Shown here: piece after piece, positions 1 through 7,723 of the stretch
How positions within the stretch are numbered: the stretch's first letter is position 1
How the letters are laid out: each line of letters opens with the position of its first letter
Source of the DNA: JAKEGK01 sp036507695
GTDB lineage: Bacteria; Pseudomonadota; Gammaproteobacteria; SZUA-152
DNA length: 20,858 nucleotides
Assembly (NCBI GenBank): GCA_036507695.1
Contig: DATCIR010000069.1
Span: 1-20,858 of the forward strand
Direction: 5' to 3'
Program-made: the position numbers and the translations under genes
Notes under the pieces: model-generated
Told to the model about the DNA's origin: nothing
The model's input: the letters and a program-made list of their open reading frames with translations, nothing else
Databases searched by the model: none

Positions 1-427
1 TTTTCTTCGGCAGCGTGTCGCCGCAGATCACCAGGCTGAAATCCCCATAGACACCCAGGTCCTTCAGCAAGGGGATGGTAAATTGTTCGGCCTTATTGGT
101 CACGCAGCCCAATGGATAACCCTGCGCTTTCAAGTAGTCCAGGCCTTCACGCACGCCGGCATACAATTTACTGCGCTTACTGACATTATCCGTATAGAGC
201 TCCAGAAATATGGGGAGCGCTTGGGCGAATAAAACTTCATCGGGATGACCATCAAGCCCGCCGATGAGCGCGCGCTGCACCAGCCGGTCCACGCCATTAC
301 CCACCCAGTTGCGCACCTTGGCAATACCACGCGCGGGCAGCGCCATGCGTTTCATCATTTCATCGACGCAGTAGGCCAGATCCGGCACGCTATCCACCAG
401 GGTGCCATCGACATCGATCAAAATCAT
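1..427 (-). CDS. gph: Phosphoglycolate phosphatase, 3' end beyond window
   Basis: HAD-family phosphatase that dephosphorylates 2-phosphoglycolate, a by-product of DNA 3'-end repair, in the cytoplasm. About 142 residues are visible; the C-terminal third lies outside the window. The N-terminus carries HAD motif I, DVDGTLVDS (nucleophile and acid/base Asp), then a cap-like helical region with KVRNWVGNGVDRLVQRAL, then motif II as VTNK. The start chosen at 427 follows CAGGAAAC, which contains an AGGA about 8 nt upstream. An in-frame ATG at 448 would add MSIRKPK and has no clear ribosome site. It lies downstream of rpe on the same strand, the common gammaproteobacterial order, though a palindromic repeat separates the two genes here. 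The family call is secure. Confidence 0.9.
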   Translation of the reverse strand, partial: MILIDVDGTLVDSVPDLAYCVDEMMKRMALPARGIAKVRNWVGNGVDRLVQRALIGGLDGHPDEVLFAQALPIFLELYTDNVSKRSKLYAGVREGLDYLKAQGYPLGCVTNKAEQFTIPLLKDLGVYGDFSLVICGDTLPKK

Positions 428-466
428 TTTTGGTTTCCTGATACTCATTATTCGCTGCCTGAGTTT

Positions 467-573
467 AGGGAAAAGGGGACAAGGGAAAAGGGGACAGATC
501 TTTTTTTATTTCATACGCGGATAGACTATCAATCCCAAACTGAAATAAAAATAGATCTGTCCCCTTTTCCCTT
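467..573. repeat. REPIN-like inverted repeat, copy 1 (between rpe and gph)
   Basis: Two 33-bp arms (481-513 and 541-573) are reverse complements with a single mismatch, around a 27-nt loop. The arm core is AAGGGAAAAGGGGACAGATCT. The 15 bases at 467-481 repeat directly at 482-496, so the left edge is duplicated. A related element with the same GGGGACAGATCT core and the same T-versus-A mismatch between arms occurs at 7787-7861. The form fits REP doublets (REPINs) moved by RAYT transposases; the link to RAYT is inference, and no transposase is present in the window. The RNA would form a long hairpin in the rpe-gph transcript. Confidence 0.8.
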
Positions 574-585
574 ACAACATTGCAG

Positions 586-1260
586 TTACTTTATGGCTTC
601 CGCAAGTTGTTGGCGCATGGCGTTGATGGTTGCCTTGTAGTCCTTGGTATTAAAAATCGCGGAGCCGGCGACAAAAGTATCCGCGCCGGCCTCGGCGATT
701 TCGCGAATATTATCGACTTTCACGCCGCCGTCGATTTCCAGGCGAATCGCATAACCGCTTTCGTCAATGAGTTTTCTGGCTTCGCGCAACTTGCTGAGCG
801 TGGCGGGAATAAAACTTTGACCGCCGAACCCCGGATTCACCGACATCAACAAGATCATATCCACTTTATCCATCACGTACTTGAGATAGTCCAGCGGTGT
901 GGCGGGATTGAAGACCAGCCCCGATTTGCAACCGCAGTCGCGCACCAGTTGCAGGCTGCGATCGATATGTCCGGTCGCTTCCGGATGGAAGGTGATATAG
1001 CTCGCGCCGGCCTTGGCGAAATCCGGAATAATGCGATCCACGGGCTTGACCATCAAATGTACGTCGATGGGCGCCGTCACGCCATGCTTGCGCAACGCTT
1101 CGCAAACCAGGGGACCGATGGTGAGGTTGGGCACGTAATGGTTATCCATTACGTCAAAATGAACAATATCCGCGCCGGCGGCCAGCACGGAGGTCACTTC
1201 CTCACCCAAACGTGCAAAATCCGCGGACAATATCGAAGGTGCGATCAAATAATCTGACAT
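586..1260 (-). CDS. rpe: Ribulose-phosphate 3-epimerase
   Basis: Interconverts D-ribulose 5-phosphate and D-xylulose 5-phosphate in the pentose phosphate pathway (cytoplasm). At 224 residues it has the normal full length. Family landmarks are all present: APSILSADF at the N-terminus, HFDVMDNHYVPNLTIGP with the metal-binding His and catalytic Asp, HLMV, MSVNPGFGGQ near residue 140, and the EIDGGV metal/catalytic Asp strand. The ATG at 1260 follows AGAGG at 8 nt spacing. gph lies about 160 nt downstream on the same strand, with the palindromic repeat between them. Identification is secure. Confidence 0.97.
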   Translation of the reverse strand: MSDYLIAPSILSADFARLGEEVTSVLAAGADIVHFDVMDNHYVPNLTIGPLVCEALRKHGVTAPIDVHLMVKPVDRIIPDFAKAGASYITFHPEATGHIDRSLQLVRDCGCKSGLVFNPATPLDYLKYVMDKVDMILLMSVNPGFGGQSFIPATLSKLREARKLIDESGYAIRLEIDGGVKVDNIREIAEAGADTFVAGSAIFNTKDYKATINAMRQQLAEAIK

Positions 1261-1650
1261 AACAATGGCCTCTATCTGTGGAGTCGTGCTTCGGCTTGCC
1301 GAGCAGCAAACCGCGCACTTTACCTGATTAGGACGGAATTTTCAGCCCCATTGCAGCATAATTTAAGTTTGGGTGCTTGCGGCGTTAAATAACGTCAAAA
1401 AATAATCATTACAAACAAAATGTTAGTCGCGCATCGTGCAAGTTTTTGCTAACGTTATAGAGCTGTTGTTATAGAATGTTGCCGCCAGCCGGACATGGTG
1501 ATGTGTCCTGTCATCGGTAAAAATCACCTCGCAGCATGCGGGGTTATGCCCGGCTTCGGCTACGCTTAGGGGAACATTAAAGCATCACGCTTTATTGGAG
1601 CAACCTTTTTTGCAATAACCAACAACCATAATCATCGTGGAGCTACTATC
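1261..1650. other. Divergent intergenic region rpe / CopD-like gene
   Basis: About 390 nt with no convincing gene. It holds the rpe ribosome site next to 1260 and, on the plus strand, a putative promoter (1446-1475) followed by a long leader of about 170 nt. The leader has small hairpin potential: GGACA pairs with TGTCC at about 1491-1510, CCTCGCA with TGCGGGG at about 1530-1545, and AAAGC with GCTTT just before a T-rich stretch at about 1580-1610. No known riboswitch was recognised. Confidence 0.5.
1446..1475 (+). promoter_or_regulatory. Putative sigma-70 promoter of the CopD-like gene
   Basis: A -35-like TTGCTA (1446-1451) and a -10 TATAGA (1470-1475) are separated by 18 nt. This would start transcription near 1482 and leave a leader of about 170 nt. 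It rests on motif match only. Confidence 0.4.
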
Positions 1651-2109
1651 ATGATCGCACTCGCACTCAGCTTACATCTGCTCGGCGCCATTATTTGGGT
1701 TGGCGGCATGTTTTTCGCCTACATGTGTTTACGCCCCGTTGCCGCCGAAACGCTGGAACCGCCGGTTCGTTTACCGCTATGGTCAGCCGTCTTTGCGCGA
1801 TTCTTTAAATGGGTATGGCTGATTGTGATTCTGCTGCCCGCCACCGGTTATTTCATGATTTTCAAGAATTGGGACGGTTTTGCATTCGTTACCGTCGATA
1901 TTCATCTCATGCATGGCATCGGCTTGCTGATGATTTTGCTGTTTCTGCATATGTACTTCGCGCCGTACCGGCGCATGAACGAAGCGCTTGCCGCCAACGA
2001 TTTACAGGAAGCCGGCCGGCGTCTGGGACAAATTCGTGTCGTTGTCGCCACCAACTTAACCCTGGGCTTGATTATCGGCGTAATCGCCAGCGCCGGACGC
2101 TATTGGTAA
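1651..2109 (+). CDS. CopD-like four-helix integral membrane protein
   Basis: Small inner-membrane protein of 152 residues with four hydrophobic segments, at about 5-27, 49-72, 83-105 and 131-150. The opening LHLLGAIIWVGGMFFAYM, with conserved His and the WVGGMFF signature, is typical of the CopD-like/DUF2214-type family. The family is often annotated as copper-resistance or haem-related, but no biochemical function can be claimed here. The ATG at 1651 follows GGAG at about 8 nt. It is divergent from rpe and converges with djlA, whose stop is 46 nt away. No copper genes lie nearby, so copper transport is not supported by context. Confidence 0.75.
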   Translation: MIALALSLHLLGAIIWVGGMFFAYMCLRPVAAETLEPPVRLPLWSAVFARFFKWVWLIVILLPATGYFMIFKNWDGFAFVTVDIHLMHGIGLLMILLFLHMYFAPYRRMNEALAANDLQEAGRRLGQIRVVVATNLTLGLIIGVIASAGRYW

Positions 2110-2155
2110 GCGGCTCAACGCGATGGCAATAACTGTATGAAGATAAATGCCGGCG

Positions 2156-2989
2156 TTAGAAATTACGCACGGCTCGAATCCGTTCATAGGCCATACGTAC
2201 TTCGCGGGTTTTTTCTTCGGAGAGTTTCAGGATTTCTTCCGGCAAACCTCTCGAAAACAATTTATCCGGATGATGAATATTGGTCAGGCGGCGGTAGGCT
2301 TTTTTGATTTCCTCATCGGATGCGCGGGGCGACAGGTTCAACACCGCGAAGGCATCCTCCAAATTGGCGGAGGCTTCTCTGAGTGTCACAGTACCGGGCT
2401 TAGCCTGCTGTTGGAACTGGTGTTCCGCGCGGATTATGCTGCTGATGCGATCAAAATCGGCGCGGGACATTTCGAACAATTCGCAGACACTTAACAAAAT
2501 GTGTTTTTGCGTGGCGGTAATCTCGCCTTCGTTAATCACCGCGTACAACTGAAGCTCCAAAAACAATTCCAGCAAGTGCGGTTCATGGCGGCTCACGGTG
2601 AAAAACAACATAACGACCTGATTCAAATTGAAACCGGACTGCTGTCCTTCTTTGTATAACGTGATGGCGTCCTTATACCGGTCATGGGGTAACCCCAGCC
2701 AGTCAAAGACCTTGTTGAGCGCTGCGTACCCGTTACTGGAGTTAGCGTTAGACTTGAAATTTGCTTTGGCGGCCGCGGCGACACACCCCATCACGGAAAA
2801 CATCGCGGTGATAAACTCTTGCGGTACGCTGACAAGTTCTTCAGCATTGACCTTGGCGAAGCGGGGCTGCCTCATCATCGACACGCTCCGGTCGAACAAA
2901 AAACCCGCCAACAGGCCAAGCACGGCGCCGGGAAAGCCACCCAATATATAACCTGCGGCCATACCTATTAACTTGCCCCAGTGAAACAC
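2156..2989 (-). CDS. djlA: DjlA, membrane-anchored DnaJ-like co-chaperone
   Basis: Type III J-protein that stimulates DnaK ATPase at the inner membrane and is linked to envelope stress signalling in enterics. At 277 residues it has the family's usual size. An N-terminal glycine-rich membrane anchor (about 8-32, GMAAGYILGGFPGAVLGLLAG) is followed by a TerB-like helical domain (about 50-180) and a C-terminal J domain (about 210-277), which contains the essential HPD tripeptide in IHHPDKLFSRGLPEE. The start is a GTG at 2989, supported by GAGGT five nt upstream. Its orthologue often lies near rpe in related bacteria. Identification is strong. Confidence 0.93.
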   Translation of the reverse strand: MFHWGKLIGMAAGYILGGFPGAVLGLLAGFLFDRSVSMMRQPRFAKVNAEELVSVPQEFITAMFSVMGCVAAAAKANFKSNANSSNGYAALNKVFDWLGLPHDRYKDAITLYKEGQQSGFNLNQVVMLFFTVSRHEPHLLELFLELQLYAVINEGEITATQKHILLSVCELFEMSRADFDRISSIIRAEHQFQQQAKPGTVTLREASANLEDAFAVLNLSPRASDEEIKKAYRRLTNIHHPDKLFSRGLPEEILKLSEEKTREVRMAYERIRAVRNF

Positions 2990-3421
2990 TTGTTACCTCG
3001 CCTGCTCTTGTTGTGTTTACGGCTTTTTTACGCCGTTTCCTGCTTCGTTGCTTGCCCGGTCCCGGCAAATCAAACTTTCAATCCACCGCCCGCTCAGCGC
3101 GGAACACGGCTGTTAATTGCAACGCAACGGATTCCACGAATTGCGCCGTTGCGAGCCCCGCTGACAATCAGCGGGGGTCTTCCCTAAATCGAAAGCGCTG
3201 GCATAATCAACCATGGCGGGCGGCGCATCGGCAAACGCGCGCATAGCACCAAGTGTTCCGAAGAAGAGCTAACCAGGCGCAACAGTAAAAACGTTACGCC
3301 TTGGAAAGAACACCAGACAACCCGCATCGCGATTATATTTACTACATTTGGGAGGAAAAAAGTAGTGGATCTTTTAATAAATCTTATAATTATGTAAATG
3401 ATGCAACGCCGGGCGAGCAGC
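2990..3421. other. Intergenic region upstream of djlA
   Basis: About 430 nt. It holds the djlA ribosome site and a strong GC hairpin at 3156-3176. Plus-strand frames from 2981 and 3013 and a minus-strand frame at 3184-3441 are open but lack ribosome sites and recognisable protein character. I see no RNA gene here. Confidence 0.4.
3156..3176. terminator. GC-rich hairpin, possible terminator
   Basis: A perfect 9-bp stem, CCCCGCTGA with TCAGCGGGG, around a CAA loop. It lies between the small membrane-protein gene and djlA, both on the minus strand. Neither side has a real T run (plus side reads GTCTTCCC), so it may be an inefficient terminator or just an RNA structure. Confidence 0.35.
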
Positions 3422-3505
3422 TTAGAACTGAGCGTTAGCAATCAACAAAACAAAGATGCCAATAATTAATGCCGCATTGACCAATAGTGTTACTGTGCGT
3501 TCCAT
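3422..3505 (-). CDS. 27-residue single-pass membrane micro-protein
   Basis: A very short gene with an ATG at 3505 and TAA at 3422-3424. The protein starts MERTVTLLVN, then runs through about 18 uninterrupted hydrophobic residues (AALIIGIFVLLIAN) and ends AQF. This is one transmembrane helix with a charged N-terminus. The ribosome site is excellent: AAGGGGAG six nt before the ATG. It matches no family I know. Its position, between djlA and argA and next to 13-bp tandem repeats, gives no function. Small single-helix proteins of this type often modulate membrane complexes, but that is inference only. Confidence 0.6.
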   Translation of the reverse strand: MERTVTLLVNAALIIGIFVLLIANAQF

Positions 3506-3571
3506 ATGAATCTCCCCTTCGATATCGGTGACCAATATTTAATGATTTATAAAAATCGACTAACTTGTTCT

Positions 3572-3649
3572 ATTACACCAAAGCATTACACCAAAGTATT
3601 ACACCAAAGTATTGCGCGCAAGTATTACACGAAAGTATTACCCGAAAGC
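3572..3649. repeat. Six tandem 13-bp repeats, consensus ATTACACCAAAGT
   Basis: Six consecutive 13-bp units. Units 2 and 3 are identical, unit 1 differs by one base, and units 4-6 differ by several (ATTGCGCGCAAGT, ATTACACGAAAGT, ATTACCCGAAAGC). The array begins 67 nt upstream of the micro-protein start codon and about 350 nt upstream of argA. It could be a protein-binding array or a slippage-grown minisatellite. Confidence 0.85.
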
Positions 3650-3736
3650 GAAACGGTTTCGCCACAGGCTGGATATTATGCCATAAAATGCCGGTATGGC
3701 TAGCCCTGCATCATAGCGGCTGGTTTGATTGAATCC

Positions 3737-3766
3737 TTGTTAATACAATTACTTATGCCGTACAAT
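3737..3766 (+). promoter_or_regulatory. Putative sigma-70 promoter for argA
   Basis: TTGTTA (3737-3742) and TACAAT (3761-3766) with an 18-nt spacer. Transcription would begin near 3773, about 220 nt before the argA start. It is a motif match only. Confidence 0.4.
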
Positions 3767-3915
3767 AGCGCCTTTTACGATACTCAATGCTGGCGTTTAA
3801 CCTTAATAAACACTGGTATTTCAAAAGCTTATTAAACACGGGCTCAGCAACGAAAAATAGAATGCCGTGATTCGCTTTTTTTTCGGGTAGGTATTAGTTT
3901 TCGGTGAATAGAATT

Positions 3916-3945
3916 ATTGCTTAAGGTCACATTACTTAAGGTCAC
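3916..3945. repeat. 15-bp direct repeat in the argA leader
   Basis: ATTGCTTAAGGTCAC is followed directly by ATTACTTAAGGTCAC (one difference), then a partial third copy ATTACTTA. It lies 50-80 nt before the argA ATG, where a regulator or a leader structure could act. No match to the ARG-box consensus was recognised. Confidence 0.6.
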
Positions 3946-3995
3946 ATTACTTATCGGTACTTACTTAGAGTTAACCCAGCTTAGAGCTAAACAAG

Positions 3996-5318
3996 ATGTC
4001 TGACGAGAACCTCCATAAAGAATTCGCCGCCCTGTTTCGTAATTCGGCACCCTATATCAATGCATTCCGGGGGCGCACCTTTGTACTGGTATTCAGCGGC
4101 GAAGCCTTGTTGGCGGACAATTTTAATACCTTGGTTCACGATTTCGCTTTACTGCATAGTCTCGGCATCCGCCTGGCGCTGGTTTACGGCGCCAGGCCGC
4201 AAATCGACCGCCGCCTAAAACAGCAGGGGATCAGTACACCCTTGCATAACAACATACGCATCACCGGCGCGCCTGCCCTGCAATGCGTGAAAGAGGCGGT
4301 GGGCAGCGCCAGAGCGGATATCGAAGCCCTGCTCTCCATGGGGCTGGCCAATTCGCCCATGGCCGGCGTCCGGTTAAGAGTCACTTCAGGTAATTTCGTC
4401 ATCGCCAAACCCTACGGCGTCAGGGATGGTATCGATTATTTACATACCGGTGAAATCCGCCGCATCGACGCGCCCGCCATTCATAAGCAGCTGGACAACG
4501 GAGCCATCGTCTTGCTGGCGCCATTGGGTTATTCACCGACCGGAGAGATATTTAATGTCACGGCGGAAAGTGTCGCCACGGCGGCGGCGATGGCATTGAA
4601 CGCCGATAAATTAATTTATCTCACCGAAGGCCTGCAAATCGTCGACGACCAACAGCAAGCTTTGCGCGAATTGTCCATGCACGCGGCGCAGCAATTGCTG
4701 GAAGTCCAGTCCGGCCTGAGCGATGACATTCATCGCATTCTTACCAGCGCTATCGAGGTCTGCCAGTACGGCGTGCGCCGGGTGCATATTCTCGACCGCA
4801 AGATGGATGGCGCCTTACTTAAGGAGCTATTCACCCGTGACGGCGCCGGCACCCTGATCAACCGCGATCACTACGAGGATACGCGCCCGGCCGTGATTGA
4901 TGATGTGCAAGGCATCCTGGAGCTGATTAAACCCCTGGAGCAGCAGGGCGTGCTGGTGCGGCGCTCCCGCGAACGGCTGGAAACGGAAATCAACCGCTTT
5001 GTGGTCGTGGAACGCGACGGCATGATAGTCGCGTGCGGGGCGCTTTATCCCATGCAGGATTCGGCCATGGGGGAATTGGCCTGTCTGGCGGTGCACCCCG
5101 ACTACCAGAAACAAGGCCGGGGTGATGCCCTGCTCGGCTTTATTGAATCGCAGGCCAGGCAACAAAAGCTCAAGCAGCTATTCGTATTATCGACGCAAAC
5201 CAGCCACTGGTTCCGGGAACGCGGATTTGAACCGTCCGACACCGAAGCGCTGCCCGCCCAACGCCAGGCGATGTATAACTATCAAAGAAATTCCAAGGTG
5301 TTTATCAAACAACTGTGA
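3996..5318 (+). CDS. argA: Amino-acid N-acetyltransferase (N-acetylglutamate synthase)
   Basis: Acetylates glutamate with acetyl-CoA, the first step of arginine biosynthesis, in the cytoplasm. At 440 residues it matches classical gammaproteobacterial ArgA. Residues 1 to about 285 form an amino-acid-kinase-fold domain (VLVFSGEALL, LALVYGARPQIDRRL, EIFNVTAESVATAAA), which binds the arginine feedback inhibitor in the family. Residues of about 293-430 form a GNAT domain with the acetyl-CoA loop VHPDYQKQGRGDALL (Q/RxxGxG/A type), then TSHWFRERGFEP. The ATG at 3996 has only a weak ribosome site. It converges with the metalloprotease lipoprotein gene, whose stop is 11 nt away. Identification is secure. 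Confidence 0.96.
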   Translation: MSDENLHKEFAALFRNSAPYINAFRGRTFVLVFSGEALLADNFNTLVHDFALLHSLGIRLALVYGARPQIDRRLKQQGISTPLHNNIRITGAPALQCVKEAVGSARADIEALLSMGLANSPMAGVRLRVTSGNFVIAKPYGVRDGIDYLHTGEIRRIDAPAIHKQLDNGAIVLLAPLGYSPTGEIFNVTAESVATAAAMALNADKLIYLTEGLQIVDDQQQALRELSMHAAQQLLEVQSGLSDDIHRILTSAIEVCQYGVRRVHILDRKMDGALLKELFTRDGAGTLINRDHYEDTRPAVIDDVQGILELIKPLEQQGVLVRRSRERLETEINRFVVVERDGMIVACGALYPMQDSAMGELACLAVHPDYQKQGRGDALLGFIESQARQQKLKQLFVLSTQTSHWFRERGFEPSDTEALPAQRQAMYNYQRNSKVFIKQL

Positions 5319-5329
5319 CGTAACGGCGG

Positions 5330-7027
5330 TTATTCGGTAATTTGCAGGGAGTAGACGCCATAACGCCCGGCTGCGGCAGCCTTGTTGGATGACGTTGTCA
5401 CTTCCACGTAGTAGGTGCCACTTTTGCCCGGCACAAAATTCAGTTCGGATGACAGCATATCGCTGTTATTATGGATTCGGCAGGGATTGTCATACATGCC
5501 GCAGTAGACGGTGCCCGGCCGGTTATCATTTGCCATCAGCTGCCCGTAACTATCAAACACCTGTCTGCCCGCCGCGTCCAGAATACGTATATAGGTATCC
5601 GCGCCATTGCTTAAGTCGACGGTTTCCAGCAAATAACCGCGTCCCTTGACCGCTTCAAACGCGACCAGATCCTTGTCGGCGCTATAACTGTTGTAATACA
5701 AATAGTGCTGTTCACTTTCGCACGCATCCGCGTTACACAGTGCAATCATCCTGGTCATACCCGTTAGCGTGTTATCCGCTTCAAAACCATCGTGCTGGTA
5801 AAACACCTGGCGTTCGTTAAACACCGCGCGCAGCGCGGCCAACTCCTCGCCGCCCGTCGCGCGCTGCACCATCCAGCCATCCCAAAAGGTTTCCAGGGTG
5901 GCCGGCAATGCCGTGCCCCTGGCCATATAGTTGGCGTAGATATCCCAGATCGCCTGCATGCCAAACTCATTCATTAAACCAATCAGGATTTTCACAACCG
6001 CCACTTCACTGGAGGAATACACGAAGCAGTCCCGGCCTCCCGGGCAAAAGTGCGGATTGGGACTCGCCATATCAATGGAAATGCCGGCGGTGGAACCATA
6101 GGTATCAACAAAATAAGTCAGCGGCATATCCGCGGCGGTGGACAACAGTTCCGGGCGTTGCCGCGCCATCCAGGTCTTTACCGCGGCCGGGAAAAATCCG
6201 CCCAGGCCTTCACTCCAGGTCAAGCGCAGGTCCTGGTCATTTTCGGTCAGATAGTGCACGCCACCCGGTGAATCCTGAGCGCCAACCACGCCTTCGACAT
6301 AGTGCGCGTACTCGTGCAACAGCACATCATCGTCGTAGTGATCGGAATCACCACCGCCACTCCGGCCGCCGAGAATATAGATTCCCTTGCCGTGCGGGCA
6401 CATTCCGCCGCGATAATTGCCCGGGCAGTAGTAGGTTCCATAACGGTTGGAATCGGCCTGCCAAAAGGCATTTAAGCCGGGCAGCGGAGCATTGGCAAAC
6501 TGATTAACAAACTCAGTGGACGAGGTAAACACATCCAGCATATTAAACGCGCCGCCCACCTCACTGCTGGCGGCAATATCCAGATCAACCAGGGTCTGGT
6601 CAATTTCCAGCGCAGCGGTTGCCGCGTAAATATTACCATCATGATCATGAATGGTGATTGCGGCGCCCGCCGCGGCATCCGTCTGCGCCAGTACCCGCAG
6701 GCGCAGATTGGCGCCCTCGCCCGCCAGCGTATATTGACCGGAGTCGTCGCTGACGGTGGTCGCGACGATACTGTTATCGGCATCCACCAAATCGATCATT
6801 GCAAAACGCACCGGTTTGAACCGCGTGTTGCCGTTAAAACCATAGGCGCTATACTCCTTATCTTCATATTGTATGGTGCCGGAGATCTGCCGGGCTTGCA
6901 CGCCGTAACTGCTAACGTTGCCGCCTTCGCCCGAACCACCCCCGGAACAGGCCGCCAATGGCAGCAAAGCCAACAACAGAGTGAACCGGATAACGCGCGC
7001 TGAGAGTTGTCTGCCGTGTTTCATCAT
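5330..7027 (-). CDS. Zincin-like (HEYAH) metalloprotease lipoprotein
   Basis: Predicted lipoprotein of 565 residues. A charged N-terminus and hydrophobic stretch lead to a lipobox ending LAAC (Cys27), then a Gly/Ser-rich linker. A beta-rich region (about 45-155) includes a carboxypeptidase-regulatory-like stretch, DDSGQYTLAG. The catalytic region follows, with HEYAH at 238-242 and WSEG with Glu273 about 31 residues later, a gluzincin-like ligand set. Cys pairs (CPG...MCPHG, FCPGGRDCF) suggest disulfides. The last ~110 residues resemble a pre-peptidase C-terminal (PPC) beta-sandwich (DTYIRILDAAGRQVFDS, GTYYVEV). Two tandem ATGs exist; the second, at 7024, is better spaced from AGG. The gene starts 4 nt after the upstream secreted-protein gene, indicating an operon. 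The family is not named with confidence and the substrate is unknown. Confidence 0.75.
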   Translation of the reverse strand: MMKHGRQLSARVIRFTLLLALLPLAACSGGGSGEGGNVSSYGVQARQISGTIQYEDKEYSAYGFNGNTRFKPVRFAMIDLVDADNSIVATTVSDDSGQYTLAGEGANLRLRVLAQTDAAAGAAITIHDHDGNIYAATAALEIDQTLVDLDIAASSEVGGAFNMLDVFTSSTEFVNQFANAPLPGLNAFWQADSNRYGTYYCPGNYRGGMCPHGKGIYILGGRSGGGDSDHYDDDVLLHEYAHYVEGVVGAQDSPGGVHYLTENDQDLRLTWSEGLGGFFPAAVKTWMARQRPELLSTAADMPLTYFVDTYGSTAGISIDMASPNPHFCPGGRDCFVYSSSEVAVVKILIGLMNEFGMQAIWDIYANYMARGTALPATLETFWDGWMVQRATGGEELAALRAVFNERQVFYQHDGFEADNTLTGMTRMIALCNADACESEQHYLYYNSYSADKDLVAFEAVKGRGYLLETVDLSNGADTYIRILDAAGRQVFDSYGQLMANDNRPGTVYCGMYDNPCRIHNNSDMLSSELNFVPGKSGTYYVEVTTSSNKAAAAGRYGVYSLQITE

Positions 7028-7031
7028 CCAC

Positions 7032-7544
7032 CTACTTCAGCGGATATTCCACCACAGCGCGTCCGTTACGGGAGACCGTTCTTCCTTGAAGGATTTTCAC
7101 CGCGGACGGCAAGGCCAGCGGCTGACGATACACATCGCTCGCCGCCAGTTGCCCGCCGCTGGCTGAATGAATCGTCGCGGTCACTTCAATGGCCGGAACC
7201 GCAGCGGCGGGCAGGCGCAAAACAAACCGCAGTTCGCGCACCTGATCCGCCTGAATATCGCCGGTCCATTGCAGTTCACCCGAGAGTAATTCCGTCGCCG
7301 GTGGCTGGATGACATTAATCACCAGATGATCGCTGGCCAGGCTCGAAGTAACCCGCACTACAAATGTAGCGGCGCCGCCGGGAGACACGGAAGTTTCGGG
7401 TGCGATCGAAATCTGAACCGGCGTTGCCGCCTTAATTGCGATCGAATCGGCGAAGACCACCTGCGTCCAGCAACCGAGTAAGATTAGTATTGTTGTTACG
7501 CCTTTGCGCCGCATGATCGCGTTATCCTTGCTGGTTAGAGTCAT
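7032..7544 (-). CDS. Secreted beta-rich protein, partner of the lipoprotein
   Basis: Hypothetical exported protein of up to 170 residues. A signal peptide is clear: MRRKG, then a hydrophobic core, with probable cleavage after VFA and mature start DSIAIKAA. The rest is strand-forming with no Cys in the mature part (PVQISIAPETSVSPGGAATFVVRV), like an immunoglobulin-type or DUF11-like beta-sandwich. The internal ATG at 7514 is the better start, since it begins a normal signal peptide and follows AAGGA; the ATG at 7544 would add ten residues. It is co-transcribed with the metalloprotease lipoprotein four nt downstream, so the two probably act together at the envelope. I do not recognise the family. 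Confidence 0.7.
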   Translation of the reverse strand: MTLTSKDNAIMRRKGVTTILILLGCWTQVVFADSIAIKAATPVQISIAPETSVSPGGAATFVVRVTSSLASDHLVINVIQPPATELLSGELQWTGDIQADQVRELRFVLRLPAAAVPAIEVTATIHSASGGQLAASDVYRQPLALPSAVKILQGRTVSRNGRAVVEYPLK

Positions 7545-7723
7545 TCTTAATTGAAGGAACCAGTGCCACGGAAAGTCTTAGCCTCCCAAACCCGCCGGGC
7601 AGTTACCGTGCGAAATCAAGGTTTTTATCGGCGGGAAATGTGATCGCTTTAGTAAAAGCAGTATGAACTGGTTCACACTTTTTTGACGGAATCGCTAAAT
7701 ATCAATGGCTTACAACTTCCGGC

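Larger units (their letters stand above)
3506..3995. other. Regulatory region between micro-protein gene and argA
   Basis: About 490 nt without a supported gene, and AT-rich. It holds six 13-bp tandem repeats (3572-3649), a putative plus-strand promoter (3737-3766) and a 15-bp direct repeat (3916-3945) shortly before argA. A 65-codon open frame at 3506-3703 runs through the tandem repeats and lacks protein character. Confidence 0.5.

Noticed and set aside
586..1257. Long plus-strand frame opposite rpe
   Set aside because: It is the antisense shadow of rpe, whose family motifs are unmistakable.
1496..1575. Upstream short frame of about 24 codons in the CopD-like gene leader
   Set aside because: It has no convincing ribosome site, and nothing in its residues suggests a leader peptide.
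2981..3246. Plus-strand open frames upstream of djlA, one with a signal-peptide-like start
   Set aside because: They overlap the djlA start codon, lack a ribosome site, and become arginine/proline-rich shadow-like sequence after the hydrophobic start.
3184..3441. 85-codon minus-strand frame next to the micro-protein gene
   Set aside because: It begins inside the micro-protein gene out of frame, has no ribosome site, and has an unnatural composition.
3572..3649. CRISPR array or plasmid origin
   Set aside because: Units are 13 bp with no spacers, there are no cas genes, and no replication initiator lies nearby.
3506..3703. 65-codon plus-strand frame through the 13-bp repeats
   Set aside because: It reads straight through the repeat array and has no start signal; the array itself explains the frame.
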